From positions 2,604,001 to 2,668,000 of the forward strand of contig NZ_CP049199.1 of assembly GCF_011045195.1 (NCBI RefSeq): 64,000 bases of DNA. The letters are read 5' to 3'. The notes below the pieces were generated by a model. The model ran no database searches, was not told the origin of the DNA, and saw only the letters and a program-made list of their open reading frames with translations. Made by a program: the position numbers and the translations under genes. This document shows, in pieces, positions 43,877 to 55,100 of this stretch. The DNA comes from Caulobacter soli (lineage in GTDB: Bacteria; Pseudomonadota; Alphaproteobacteria; Caulobacterales; Caulobacteraceae). The stretch's first letter is position 1. Every line of letters begins with the position of its first letter.

Positions 43877-44428
43877 ATGCAACGCCTGCTTACCGGTCTC
43901 ACCCTCTGCGCCGCCCTCGTGGCCGCCTCCCCCGCCCTGGCCGCCCTCAAGGTCGGCGACAAGGCCCCCGACTTCACCGCCCCCGCCGCCCTGGCCGGCA
44001 AGGACTTCAACTTCACCCTGTCCAAGGCCCTGAAGAAGGGCCCGGTGGTGCTGTACTTCTTCCCCGCCGCCTACACCTCGGGCTGCACCGCCGAAGCGCA
44101 CGAATTCGCCGAAGCCACCCCCGAATTCGAAAAGCTGGGCGCCACGGTGATCGGCGTCACGGCCGGCAATGTCGACAAGATCAAGGCCTTCTCCAGCGAG
44201 CATTGCCGCGACAAGTTCGCCGTGGCCGCCGCGCCCGACGGCCTGGTCAAGACCTACGACGTCGGCATGAAGGCGGCGGGCGTGCCCATGCCCGGCGGCT
44301 GGTCCAACCGTACGTCCTATGTGATCGCGCCGAACGGCAAGATCCTGATGGCCTACACCGACGGCAACTTCCAGGGCCACGTCACCAAGACCATGGACGC
44401 GGTGAAGGCCTATAAGGGCGCCAAGTAG
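43877..44428 (+). CDS. Secreted peroxiredoxin (PrxQ/BCP type)
   Basis: A 183-residue periplasmic thiol peroxidase. ATG 43877 begins a clear signal peptide (LLTGLTLCAALVAASPALAA), which supports this start over the longer frame. Seen: LKVGDKAPDFTAPAALAGKDF, then the peroxidatic Cys in the PxxxTxxC motif of FFPAAYTSGCTAEAHEF near residue 75; a further cysteine in SSEHCRDKF could be the resolving partner, though that spacing is not the usual PrxQ one. Export distinguishes it from cytoplasmic BCP. It removes hydroperoxides. Divergent from fabD by about 200 nt. Confidence 0.9.
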   Translation: MQRLLTGLTLCAALVAASPALAALKVGDKAPDFTAPAALAGKDFNFTLSKALKKGPVVLYFFPAAYTSGCTAEAHEFAEATPEFEKLGATVIGVTAGNVDKIKAFSSEHCRDKFAVAAAPDGLVKTYDVGMKAAGVPMPGGWSNRTSYVIAPNGKILMAYTDGNFQGHVTKTMDAVKAYKGAK

Positions 44429-44460
44429 GCGGCTTTCGGCCAGCCTCTTTCGGAAATGGC

Positions 44461-44487
44461 GCGCGCGGATCCGAGCGGTCCGCGCGC
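44461..44487. other. GC-rich hairpin after the peroxiredoxin gene
   Basis: GCGCGCGGA (44461-44469) and TCCGCGCGC (44479-44487) form a perfect 9-bp stem 33 nt after the peroxiredoxin stop. No U-tract follows. It may serve as a non-canonical terminator before the next regulator gene. Confidence 0.4.
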
Positions 44488-44508
44488 GAGCCGTCTAGGA
44501 TCACGACC

Positions 44509-45624
44509 ATGGTCGATGCGGTCCTTCTCGAAACCCTGGCGCGCGGCGTCGCCATCGGCGGCTTCGGCGCCACGGGCCTGGCCCTTGTGCTGGACCGGCG
44601 ACCGACGCCGGTGCGCTGGGTCGGCGGCCTGTTCTTTCTGGGCGCCATCGCCCACGTCATTGACGGCTGCAAGCCGGGCTGGACCGATCACGCCACGCCG
44701 GCGATCTGGGCGATGTCGGTGGCGACCACGGGCCTGTTCTGGGCCTTCGCCCATGCCCTGTTCACCGACGAGCGGCGGTTCTCGCCGCACCGCCTGTGGC
44801 CCGCCCTGGGCCTGGTGATCCTGTGGGCCCTGGCCCGCTTCATGCCGCCCGAAATCTGTCGCCCGTTCTGGCTGGTGTTCAACTTGGCCTCGGTGGGACT
44901 GGTCCTGCATGCCCTGCTGGTCATCTGGCGCGGCTGGCGCGGCGACCTCGTCGTCCAGCGGCGGCGCCTGCGAGGTCCGGCCATGATCGCCGCCGCCGGC
45001 TATATCCTGCTGCTGAGCGCGCAGGACATGGCTTGGGCGACAGGCCTGCCTTGGATCTACGCGCCGAGCGTGTTGCAGGCCCTGGCCTTGGCCGGTCTGG
45101 CCCTGGCCGGCGCGGCGACCCTGCTTCGGGCCGAACCGCAGTTGGTCGAGGCGCCCGTCGCCGCGGGCGAAGCCGTGAAGTCCTCGCCCGTTCCCGCCAT
45201 GGATCTCACCCCCGCCGACCGGCTGGTGCTGGCCCGGCTGGAGGCCGCCATGGACCAGGACGAGGTCTGGCGTGGCGAAGACCTGTCGATCACCGCCCTG
45301 GCGGCTCTGGTGGGCGCGCCCGAGCATCGCCTGCGCCGGCTGATCAACGGCGTCCTGGGCCATCGCAACTTCGCCGACTACGTCAACGGCCGGCGGATCG
45401 AGGCCGCCAAGATCGCCCTCGCCGCCCCGGACCTGGCCCTGAAGTCGATCTCGACCATCGCCTATGACCTGGGCTTCGCCTCGCTGGGTCCCTTCAATCG
45501 CGCCTTCCGCGCCGCCACCGGCGTCACCCCGACCGAATGGCGGAGCACCAACACCCCGGCGCCGACCCGGCTAAGGCTGGTCGAAACCGGCGATCCCTTG
45601 TCGAAAGCCGACAAGACAGCCTGA
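44509..45624 (+). CDS. Membrane-tethered AraC-family regulator
   Basis: A 371-residue protein with an N-terminal membrane module of about seven hydrophobic helices (residues 10-205), a linker, and a C-terminal AraC-type DNA-binding domain (residues about 250-350). Seen: LSITALAALVGAPEHRLRRLI, GVLGHRNFADYVNGRRIEAAK and ISTIAYDLGFASLGPFNRAFRAATGVTPTEWRS. It shares its design and many residues with the regulator at 36332, so the two are paralogous. It lies 70 nt before a sterol-desaturase-type hydroxylase on the same strand, its possible target. Confidence 0.88.
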   Translation: MVDAVLLETLARGVAIGGFGATGLALVLDRRPTPVRWVGGLFFLGAIAHVIDGCKPGWTDHATPAIWAMSVATTGLFWAFAHALFTDERRFSPHRLWPALGLVILWALARFMPPEICRPFWLVFNLASVGLVLHALLVIWRGWRGDLVVQRRRLRGPAMIAAAGYILLLSAQDMAWATGLPWIYAPSVLQALALAGLALAGAATLLRAEPQLVEAPVAAGEAVKSSPVPAMDLTPADRLVLARLEAAMDQDEVWRGEDLSITALAALVGAPEHRLRRLINGVLGHRNFADYVNGRRIEAAKIALAAPDLALKSISTIAYDLGFASLGPFNRAFRAATGVTPTEWRSTNTPAPTRLRLVETGDPLSKADKTA

Positions 45625-45694
45625 TTTCGCGATCGGCGCGACGGACGACAGGCTCCGCGATCACTTCGGGACATCGCTCATTCGAGGAACCCCG

Positions 45695-46498
45695 ATGTCG
45701 TCCCTTCTCCCCTTCGTCGAGAACTGGCTCCACGCCACCTTCACCGACGTCAGCCGCTACGTGATCTTCGCGGTCGGCGTCTGGCTGACGCTCTGGGTGG
45801 TGCTGGCCGCGCCTCTTGCCGGCCGCAAGATCCGCGAGAACCGTCCGCCCGCGCGCCAGCTGCTGATCGAGTTCGCCGCCTCGATCCGTTCGATCATGGT
45901 CTTCTCGACGATCGGCCTGCTCAGCTTCGGTCTGTTCCGCGCCGGTCTGATGCCGGGCCCCTACATCGCCCGAGATCTCGGCCCCGCCTGGTTCTGGGTC
46001 AGCCTGGTTCTGATGATCGTCGCCCACGACGCCTGGTTCTACTGGACCCATCGGCTGATCCATGACCGGCGACTGTTTCGCGCCTTCCACCGTCGCCATC
46101 ACCGGTCGAACAATCCCTCGCCGTTCACCGCCTACAGCTTCGACCTGGGCGAGGCGGCGATCAATGGAGCGTTCGTGCCGCTGTGGATGCTGATGGTCCC
46201 CACGCAATGGCCGGTCGTGGGCCTGTTCATGCTGCACCAGATCGTCCGCAACACCCTGGGCCACAGCGGCTACGAACTCTTCCCCGCCACGCGGGAGGGC
46301 CGCCCGCTCCTGCCCTGGCTGACGACGGTGACTCACCACGACCTGCACCACGCCCAGGCCGGATGGAACTACGGGCTCTATTTCACCTGGTGGGATAAAC
46401 TGATGGGCACCGAGAACCCGCGCTATCTGGAACGGTTCGCCCAGGTCGTGCGTCGTCCAAGGCGTGAGCTGGAGATCAAGACAGCCGAAGCCGCCTGA
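45695..46498 (+). CDS. Sterol desaturase / fatty-acid hydroxylase family protein
   Basis: A 267-residue membrane di-iron protein. Seen: hydrophobic helices around residues 15-35, 70-90 and 100-120, and the histidine clusters that bind iron, namely FYWTHRLIHD (HxxxH, near residue 120), FHRRHHRSN (HxxHH, near 135) and THHDLHHAQ (HHxxHH, near 215). The enzymes of this superfamily hydroxylate or desaturate fatty acids, sterols or carotenoids. Substrate cannot be told. Following a membrane-bound AraC regulator, it may modify membrane lipids in response to a membrane signal (inference). Confidence 0.88.
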   Translation: MSSLLPFVENWLHATFTDVSRYVIFAVGVWLTLWVVLAAPLAGRKIRENRPPARQLLIEFAASIRSIMVFSTIGLLSFGLFRAGLMPGPYIARDLGPAWFWVSLVLMIVAHDAWFYWTHRLIHDRRLFRAFHRRHHRSNNPSPFTAYSFDLGEAAINGAFVPLWMLMVPTQWPVVGLFMLHQIVRNTLGHSGYELFPATREGRPLLPWLTTVTHHDLHHAQAGWNYGLYFTWWDKLMGTENPRYLERFAQVVRRPRRELEIKTAEAA

Positions 46499-46501
46499 CC
46501 G

Positions 46502-47164
46502 CTACCAGGTGGTGCGGACCAGCTTGACCATCAGCCGGCCGTCCTGAACCCGCTCGTCGGCGGCGCGCAGGCTGACGGTGAATTCGGCCGGAATGTCGAA
46601 GGGCCGGGTCAGGCTGACGTCGAAACCTTCGTCACCCTGGGTGCCGCCGCCCAGGGCGATCGAGGCGACCGGGCGGCCGTCCAGGGTCAGTTCGGACCGC
46701 ACATTGGCCCGGGTCACCGGGGTGCGGCCGCGCACATAGACCGGCTGCGTGGCGTTCATGTCCATCGACAGCCGCACATAGTTGGTCTTGGGCAGCATGC
46801 CGAAGCCGAACGAGCGGGCCAAGGACGAGCGGATCGCCGCCTCGCGGGCGCCGGCGTTCCAGGAAGCCCCGACCCCGAGGGCGCGGTTGGCGGCGGCGTG
46901 CTCGTCTGGCTTCTGGTTCAGGTTGAGATCGAAATTATAGGTCGGATTGTCGACGGCCCCGGCGACCTTGGCGGTGAAGGTCGCCTTCTCGGCGTCGGTC
47001 GACAGGTCCAGGGTCTGGGCGGCCGAATAGCCCTGGAAGCGCCCGTCGGCGCCCCAGACGGCCAGATCGGGCTTGCGCACGACATCGCCGGCCGTCGCCG
47101 GCGAGGCGAGGACCGCGGTCGCGGCGGTCGCCACGATCAGGGATGCAAGCGTTCGAAACCCCAT
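46502..47164 (-). CDS. Secreted protein of unknown function
   Basis: A 220-residue protein. ATG 47164 (MGFRTLAS) starts a signal peptide ending in SPATAGD near residue 26; the upstream frame extension was excluded. Seen: a mature beta-rich part with repeats of hydrophobic and polar residues, FDLNLNQKPDEHAAANR, and closing strands TVSLRAADERVQDGRLMVKLVRTTW. No cysteine, no catalytic motif. I do not recognise a family; a periplasmic or outer-membrane-associated role is likely. Convergent with the hydroxylase gene (gap of 3 nt). Confidence 0.7.
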   Translation of the reverse strand: MGFRTLASLIVATAATAVLASPATAGDVVRKPDLAVWGADGRFQGYSAAQTLDLSTDAEKATFTAKVAGAVDNPTYNFDLNLNQKPDEHAAANRALGVGASWNAGAREAAIRSSLARSFGFGMLPKTNYVRLSMDMNATQPVYVRGRTPVTRANVRSELTLDGRPVASIALGGGTQGDEGFDVSLTRPFDIPAEFTVSLRAADERVQDGRLMVKLVRTTW

Positions 47165-47311
47165 GGACTCCCGATAGCATAAGCCTTTGCGCGCCCAAAC
47201 CACCTGGGCGACAAAATTGTATGACAGATGTTCGCCGCCCGGTTTCCAGGCGATTTACGCGGGAATGGATTTCCGGACAGGCGCCGATTTTGGCCGTCCG
47301 GCACGGTTTCC

Positions 47312-47339
47312 TTGCCTTCACGCCACCTTTCGGCTATTA
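47312..47339 (+). promoter_or_regulatory. Probable housekeeping promoter of rpsF operon
   Basis: TTGCCT at 47312 and GCTATTA at 47333 (spacer 15 nt) resemble the Caulobacter housekeeping pattern TTGACG and GCTANA. They lie about 135 nt upstream of rpsF and would place the transcription start just ahead of the leader element at 47416. This 310-nt gap (47165-47474) holds no gene besides these regulatory elements. Confidence 0.4.
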
Positions 47340-47415
47340 GCGCGCCCTCTCACGGATGGCGGTCTTGCGCGCAGCCCTTTGGGTCGGGATTTCCCGCTCG
47401 GCATGCAGGATCCAC

Positions 47416-47446
47416 CGTGATCGCCGGACTTCCGCCGACGATCGCG
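47416..47446 (+). promoter_or_regulatory. S6:S18 ribosomal-protein leader element
   Basis: An 8-bp stem (47416-47423 with 47439-47446) encloses an asymmetric internal loop with one C on the 5' side and CCGA on the 3' side, then a short CGG/CCG stem with an ACTT loop. A CCG in an asymmetric bulge is the known recognition feature of the S6:S18 mRNA motif, which mimics the S6:S18 site on 16S rRNA and gives autogenous control. It sits 29 nt before the rpsF ATG, ahead of rpsF-rpsR as expected. Confidence 0.55.
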
Positions 47447-47474
47447 CCGCTATCCAAACCGGAAGAAGGAAAAC

Positions 47475-47855
47475 ATGGCGTTCTACGAACACGTGGTCAT
47501 CGCGCGGCAGGACATCTCGCCGCAACAGGCCGAAGCTCTGAACGAGCAACTCAAGGCTCTCCTGGAAGAAAATGGCGGTCACATCGCCAAGATCGAATAC
47601 TGGGGCCTGCGTAACCTCACCTATCGCATCAAGAAGAACCGCAAGGGCCACTACTCCCTGCTCGCCATCGACGCTCCGGCCGCGGCCGTGAAGGAGATGG
47701 AACGTCAGCTGCTGATCAATGAAGACGTGCTGCGCTTCATGACCATCCGCGTCGAAGAGCTGGACCTGGAACTGTCGCCGGTTCTGGCCCGTCGCGACCG
47801 CGAACGTGGCGAGCGCACCGAGCGCCCGCGCGACGACTTCGCGCCGGCCGCGTAA
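47475..47855 (+). CDS. rpsF: 30S ribosomal protein S6
   Basis: A 126-residue S6 protein. ATG 47475 follows GAAGAAGGA. Seen: [22 protein letters not shown] at the start, [31 protein letters not shown] in the middle, and [22 protein letters not shown] near residue 75. The tail is charged ([16 protein letters not shown]). It binds S18 and the central domain of 16S rRNA. It opens the rpsF-rpsR-rplI operon behind a probable autoregulatory leader. Confidence 0.97.
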   Translation: MAFYEHVVIARQDISPQQAEALNEQLKALLEENGGHIAKIEYWGLRNLTYRIKKNRKGHYSLLAIDAPAAAVKEMERQLLINEDVLRFMTIRVEELDLELSPVLARRDRERGERTERPRDDFAPAA

Positions 47856-47870
47856 GGGAGAAGAGAGATC

Positions 47871-48149
47871 ATGACCGATACCACTGCTCCCGAAGCCGGC
47901 GCTCCGGCCGCCGCCGCTGGCGGCGCCCGTCGTCCGTTCTTCCGCCGCCGCAAGGTTTGCCCGTTCTCGGGCGCCAACGCGCCGAAGATCGACTACAAGG
48001 ACGTGAAGCTGCTGCAGCGTTACGTCTCCGAACGCGGCAAGATCGTGCCGTCGCGCATCACCGCGGTGTCGGCCAAGAAGCAACGCGAACTGGCCAAGGC
48101 CATCAAGCGCGCCCGCTTCCTGGCTCTGCTCCCCTACGTCGTGAAGTAA
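47871..48149 (+). CDS. rpsR: 30S ribosomal protein S18
   Basis: A 92-residue S18 protein, GTG/ATG region resolved at ATG 47871. Seen: an N-terminal alanine-rich stretch, [37 protein letters not shown], and [24 protein letters not shown], the full S18 core. The Cys of KVCPF is a classical S18 feature. Operon partner of rpsF, 15 nt upstream, and rplI, 13 nt downstream. Confidence 0.97.
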
Positions 48150-48162
48150 GGGAGACACCACG

Positions 48163-48747
48163 ATGAAAGTTATCCTGCTCGAACGCGTCGAAGGCACCGG
48201 CGTCCTCGGCGACGTGGTCACCGTGAAGGACGGCTTCGCCCGTAACTTCCTGCTGCCGCGTCACAAGGCCCTGCGCGCCAACTCGGCCAACCTGAAGAGC
48301 TTCGAAGTTCAGCGCGCTGAAATCGAAGCCCGCAACGTCAAGAACCGCGAAGTCGCTGGCAAGGCCGGTGAAGGTCTCGACGGCAAGCAGTACGTGATGA
48401 TCCGTCAAGCCGGCGAAAGCGGCCAGCTGTACGGTTCGGTCGCGGGCCGCGATGTCGCCGACGCCATCAAGGCCGAAGGCGGCAAGGTCGATCGCTCGAT
48501 GATCGTCCTCGACAAGCCGATCAAGACGCTGGGCGTCCACGAAGTGAAGGTGAAGCTGCACGCTGAAGTGACCGTCACGGTCACCCTCAACATCGCGCGC
48601 AGCCAAGACGAAGCCGATCGCCAAGCGCGCGGCGAAAACGTCATCGCCGCTCAGTTCGAGGAAGATCGCGCCGCTGACGCCGAAGCCGCCCAAGACATGG
48701 CCGAAGGCGGCGCCGGTTCGTTCGAAGGCGACCACTACGAAGCCTAA
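48163..48747 (+). CDS. rplI: 50S ribosomal protein L9
   Basis: A 194-residue L9 protein. Seen: MKVILLERVEGTGVLGDVVTVKDGFARNFLLP, the conserved N-terminal rRNA-binding domain, a long central helix (NLKSFEVQRAEIEARNVKNREVAGKAGE), and the C-terminal domain up to about residue 150. A further 40 or so residues (AARQ, DEADRQARGENVIAAQFEEDRA, then an acidic Glu/Ala tail) extend beyond the usual 150-residue length, as in other alphaproteobacterial L9 proteins. Followed by a strong terminator. Confidence 0.97.
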   Translation: MKVILLERVEGTGVLGDVVTVKDGFARNFLLPRHKALRANSANLKSFEVQRAEIEARNVKNREVAGKAGEGLDGKQYVMIRQAGESGQLYGSVAGRDVADAIKAEGGKVDRSMIVLDKPIKTLGVHEVKVKLHAEVTVTVTLNIARSQDEADRQARGENVIAAQFEEDRAADAEAAQDMAEGGAGSFEGDHYEA

Positions 48748-48778
48748 CCGCCTCGTAGAGCCTAGAAAAACTGGAAGA

Positions 48779-48808
48779 ACGGCGCGGAGAAATCCGCGCC
48801 GTTTTTTT
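48779..48808 (+). terminator. Rho-independent terminator of rpsF-rpsR-rplI
   Basis: ACGGCGCGGA (48779-48788) pairs perfectly with TCCGCGCCGT (48793-48802) around a GAAA loop, followed by TTTTTTT. It is 32 nt after the rplI stop. A strong, textbook intrinsic terminator. Confidence 0.95.
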
Positions 48809-48944
48809 CTGCGCGTTTGCCTAGAATTGCTCAGCTTGTGGGCGAACGCACCCATCCCCATCCTCTAACCAGGGGGAGAAGGGCTCCTCCGCTTCCGGAC
48901 CAAAAGGCCAAGAGCCGCTGGAAGCCATGCGAGGGGAATTCGCA

Positions 48945-51431
<2,487 letters not shown>

Positions 51432-51457
51432 GGCTCTGACTCGGTTGAACTAAGCGG

Positions 51458-51489
51458 AAAGGGCGCGGCGAGCGATCGTCGCGCCCTTT
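51458..51489 (+). terminator. Terminator after the TonB receptor
   Basis: AAAGGGCGCG (51458-51467) pairs with CGCGCCCTTT (51480-51489) and runs into a T that continues CTTTTC. It is 27 nt after the receptor stop, so the receptor is monocistronic. Confidence 0.8.
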
Positions 51490-51600
51490 TCAATACGTCC
51501 GATTCCGTCGTACGAGAGGCTCAGAACATACATAAAACATCCCCGTTCATCTGAAGCCTCACCGGTCGCTCCTGAGACCCGTTCGCGTTAACGTGTGCCA

Positions 51601-53127
51601 ATGTCTCTCGTCCCCGCTCTAGACCTCCGCCCATCCTCCCCGATGGGCGATATCGTCGTCGCCGTCGCGCCGCATAACCTGGAAGCCGAACAGGCGCTGC
51701 TGGGCGTGCTGCTGTACGACAACGCCGCCTACGAGCGCCTGACCGACAGCCTGCAGGGCCGTCACTTCTACGAACCCTTCCACCAGCGGCTGTTCCAGTC
51801 GATCGAGACCCACATCCGCAAGGGCCAGTTGGCCGAGCCGATCCTCCTGGCCGACGAGTTCAAGCACGATCCGGCCTTCGACGAGCTGGGCGGCCTGCGC
51901 TACCTGGCCGATCTGGTCGACCGCGCCCCGCCCGCCGCCAACGTCGGCGACTACGCGCGCGCCGTGTTCGACCTGGCCCTGCGCCGCGACCTCATCCGCA
52001 TCGGCGGCGAGATCGCCTCCACCGCGCACGGCGGCGTCAGCAAGGACGACGTCAAGGTTCCGGCTCGCGACCAGATCGAAGCGGCCGAACAGCAGCTCTA
52101 CACCCTGGCCGAAAGCGGCGCGGCCAGCTCCGGCTTCGTCAGCTTCGGCGACGCCCTGCGCGGCGCCGTCGAGATGACCGCCGAGGCCTACAGCCGCGAC
52201 GGCGGCATGTCGGGCCTGGCCAGCGACCTGATCGACCTGGACACCAAGATCGGCGGCCTGCACCCCTCCGACTTGATCGTGCTGGCCGGCCGTCCGTCGA
52301 TGGGCAAGACCGCCCTGGCGACCAACATCGCCTTCAACGTCGCCAAGAAGTACGCCTGGGAGCCCCAGCCGGACGGCACCAAGAAGACCGTCAGCGGCGG
52401 CGTCGTGGCCTTCTACTCGCTGGAAATGAGCGCCGAACAGCTGGCCCTGCGTATGCTGGCCGACGCCTCGGGCGTGTCGGGCGACAAGCTCCGCAAGGGC
52501 GAGATCGACGCCTCGGAATTCGGCCGGGTGCGCGACGCGGCCATCGAGTTGCAGGAAGCCCCGCTCTATATCGACGCCACCGGCGGTATCTCGATCGCCA
52601 AGCTGACCGCCCGGGCCCGTCGCCTGAAGCGCCAGGTGGGCCTGGACCTGATCGTCGTCGATTACCTGCAGCTGGTCACCGGTTCGGACCTGGGCTCGAA
52701 CGCCAACCGCGTGCAGGAAGTCTCGCAAATCACCATGGGCCTCAAGGCCTTGGCCAAGGAACTTGCTTGCCCGGTGATCGCCCTGTCGCAGCTGTCGCGT
52801 CAGGTCGAGCAGCGCGAGGACAAGCGCCCGCAGCTGTCCGACCTTCGTGAATCCGGCTCGATCGAGCAGGACGCCGACATGGTCTGGTTCGTCTATCGCG
52901 AAAGCTACTACGTCGGCCGCGCCGAGCCCCGCGAAGGCACGCCCGAGCACCTGCAATGGCAGGAGGACATGGATCGCCTGCAAGGCCTGGCCGAGGTGAT
53001 CATCGCCAAGCAGCGTCACGGCCCCATCGGCACCGTGCGCCTGTCGTTCAACAGCGACACCACGCGCTTCGGCAACCTGGCCCGCGACCACTATTTCCAC
53101 CAGATGCGCAGCGGCAGCGAGGAATAG
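51601..53127 (+). CDS. dnaB: Replicative DNA helicase
   Basis: A 508-residue hexameric helicase that unwinds DNA at the replication fork. ATG 51601 was chosen; GTG 51595 and ATG 51643 are alternatives. Seen: N-terminal DnaB helical domain PHNLEAEQALLGVLLYD, Walker A LAGRPSMGKTALA near residue 230, the Walker-B strand LDLIVVDYLQLV near 350, ALSQLSRQVEQREDKRPQLSDLRESGSIEQDAD near 390 and an Arg-finger region. The order rplI ... dnaB ... alr-radA is conserved in alphaproteobacteria. Confidence 0.97.
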   Translation: MSLVPALDLRPSSPMGDIVVAVAPHNLEAEQALLGVLLYDNAAYERLTDSLQGRHFYEPFHQRLFQSIETHIRKGQLAEPILLADEFKHDPAFDELGGLRYLADLVDRAPPAANVGDYARAVFDLALRRDLIRIGGEIASTAHGGVSKDDVKVPARDQIEAAEQQLYTLAESGAASSGFVSFGDALRGAVEMTAEAYSRDGGMSGLASDLIDLDTKIGGLHPSDLIVLAGRPSMGKTALATNIAFNVAKKYAWEPQPDGTKKTVSGGVVAFYSLEMSAEQLALRMLADASGVSGDKLRKGEIDASEFGRVRDAAIELQEAPLYIDATGGISIAKLTARARRLKRQVGLDLIVVDYLQLVTGSDLGSNANRVQEVSQITMGLKALAKELACPVIALSQLSRQVEQREDKRPQLSDLRESGSIEQDADMVWFVYRESYYVGRAEPREGTPEHLQWQEDMDRLQGLAEVIIAKQRHGPIGTVRLSFNSDTTRFGNLARDHYFHQMRSGSEE

Positions 53128-53207
53128 GCTTCACGCGTTTGACGTGAACGGACGGACTGGGCCAGGGTGGCCCGTCCGCCGCTCCGGTTTGCTTGCAAGG
53201 TCGCCCG

Positions 53208-53891
53208 ATGGAGTTCAATCCCCTGCCGGTGTCGACCGCGGTCGGCGCGTTCCTGCTGGCCTTCCCGGCCCTGTTCTCGATCGTCAATCCGATCGGCTCG
53301 GCCCTGATCTTCCACCAGTTGCTGGCCGACCATCCGCCCGAGACCCGTCGACGCCTGGCGCCGACCATCGCGATCTACGCCTTCTGCATTCTGCTGGGCT
53401 CGCTGCTGTTGGGCGGCTACATCCTGAACTTCTTCGGGGTCAGCCTGGGCGCGTTGCGGGTGGCCGGCGGGCTGGTGGTGGCGATCCGCGCCTGGGCGCT
53501 CTTGATGTCGCCCGAGGTCCACGCAGAGCACAAGACCGGCGACGCCGCACCGATTCTGACCCGGGCCGAGGACATCGCCTTCTTTCCCCTGACCATGCCG
53601 TTCACGACCGGTCCCGGCGCGATCTCGGTCGCCATCGCCCTGTCGTCCCAGCGGCCGGCCGGCGGGAGCTCGGTCATTCCATTCTTCGCCGGCGCCAGCC
53701 TGGCGGCCGGCGTGATCGCGGTGCTGGTGTGGCTGCTCTATCGCGCCTCGGACCGGGTGCTGGCTTTCCTGGGCGTCTCGGGCGCACGAGTGATGTCGCG
53801 GCTGATGGCGTTCCTGCTGATGTGCATCGGCGTGCAGATCGTCGCCAGCGGGGTCGAGAACCTGGCCGTCCAGTTCCTGGCCCGGCATTGA
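53208..53891 (+). CDS. MarC-family membrane protein
   Basis: A 227-residue integral membrane protein of the MarC/YhgN family. ATG 53208 was chosen over a TTG at 53193. Seen: [21 protein letters not shown] near the start, about six hydrophobic helices, and [22 protein letters not shown] near residue 125, the family's conserved Thr/Gly/Pro-rich loop. Function is unclear: the family was first linked to antibiotic resistance but that is disputed. It lies between dnaB and alr, transcribed in the same direction. Confidence 0.9.
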   Translation: MEFNPLPVSTAVGAFLLAFPALFSIVNPIGSALIFHQLLADHPPETRRRLAPTIAIYAFCILLGSLLLGGYILNFFGVSLGALRVAGGLVVAIRAWALLMSPEVHAEHKTGDAAPILTRAEDIAFFPLTMPFTTGPGAISVAIALSSQRPAGGSSVIPFFAGASLAAGVIAVLVWLLYRASDRVLAFLGVSGARVMSRLMAFLLMCIGVQIVASGVENLAVQFLARH

Positions 53892-53946
53892 GCCTGCACA
53901 GCATCTGGACTGGCCTTGGGACGCGCGCTCGGCTACGTCCCGGCCC

Positions 53947-55026
53947 GTGACCGAAGCCAGCCTCCTCACGATCGACCTCGACGCTCTGGCGTCCAACCAC
54001 GCCGTGCTCAAGGCCGCCGCCGGCGGTGTCGAGCTCGCGCCGGCCGTGAAGGCCGACGGCTATGGCCTGGGCGCGGCCCTGGTGGCCGGACGGCTGTGGG
54101 ACGAAGGCGCGCGGAGCTTCTATGTCGCCCGCCTGTCCGAGGGCATGACCTTGCGGCGATCCCTGGGCGATCGCGCGGCGACGATCTACCTGCTGGACGG
54201 CGTAACCCCCGGCTCGGCCCCGGCCATCGAGGCGGCCGGCCTGACCCCGGTGCTCAACAGCCTGCCGCAGATCGAGGCCTGGAACAGCCACGCGCGCGGC
54301 CGCGTGCTGGAGGCCGCCCTGCACATCGACACCGGCATGAACCGCCTGGGCCTGCGTCCGGAGGAAGCGGTCGTGCTGACCGGCGCGATGGACAGGCTGA
54401 AGTTCCTCAACATCACCCTGGTGATCAGCCACCTGGCCTGCGCCAGCGAGCCCGACCACGCGCTGAACGCTCGCCAGCTGGCGCGCTTCACCGAGACCGC
54501 CGCCCTGTTCCCCAACGCCCGACGCAGCCTGGCCAATTCCGGCGGCGTCTTCCTGGGCGGCGACTACCACTTCGACCAGTGCCGGCCGGGGATCAGCCTC
54601 TATGGCGGCGGTCCGCGCGACGTGCCCGACGCCCGGATCAAGGCGGTGGCGACGCTGGAAGCGCCGATCCTGCAGGCCCGCGTCGTGCCGCGCGGCGAAA
54701 GCATCGGCTACGGCGCGGCCTTCACCGCCCAGGACACGACCCGCGTGGCCATCCTCGCGGCTGGCTACGCCGACGGCGTGCCTCGCGCGGCCCATCCGCG
54801 TGGCGCGGTGTGGTTCGACGGCGCCCTGCGGCCGATGCTGGGCCGGGTGTCGATGGACCTGATCGCCGTCGACATCACCGACTGCGACGCCGCTCGCCCC
54901 GGCGCGATGATGCAGATCATCGGTCCGGACCTGCCGGTGGACGACGCCGCCGCGGCGGCGGGCACCACGGCTTATGAGTTGCTGACGCGGATCGCGCCCA
55001 GGGCGCGCCGGGTCGTGAAGGGCTGA
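53947..55026 (+). CDS. alr: Alanine racemase
   Basis: A 359-residue PLP enzyme that supplies D-alanine for peptidoglycan. GTG 53947 ([14 protein letters not shown]) is the start. Seen: PLP-lysine in [17 protein letters not shown] near residue 37, [11 protein letters not shown] near 125, [13 protein letters not shown] near 215, the second catalytic Tyr in [14 protein letters not shown] near 255, and [12 protein letters not shown] near 300. Length is normal. It precedes radA by about 75 nt on the same strand. Confidence 0.97.
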   Translation: MTEASLLTIDLDALASNHAVLKAAAGGVELAPAVKADGYGLGAALVAGRLWDEGARSFYVARLSEGMTLRRSLGDRAATIYLLDGVTPGSAPAIEAAGLTPVLNSLPQIEAWNSHARGRVLEAALHIDTGMNRLGLRPEEAVVLTGAMDRLKFLNITLVISHLACASEPDHALNARQLARFTETAALFPNARRSLANSGGVFLGGDYHFDQCRPGISLYGGGPRDVPDARIKAVATLEAPILQARVVPRGESIGYGAAFTAQDTTRVAILAAGYADGVPRAAHPRGAVWFDGALRPMLGRVSMDLIAVDITDCDAARPGAMMQIIGPDLPVDDAAAAAGTTAYELLTRIAPRARRVVKG

Positions 55027-55100
55027 TCCAGCCCCACGTCCGCCTTTGGCGCACCCGCCGGCCACTGTAGGCTCCAGTCACTCTCGAATCAGGAGCACTC

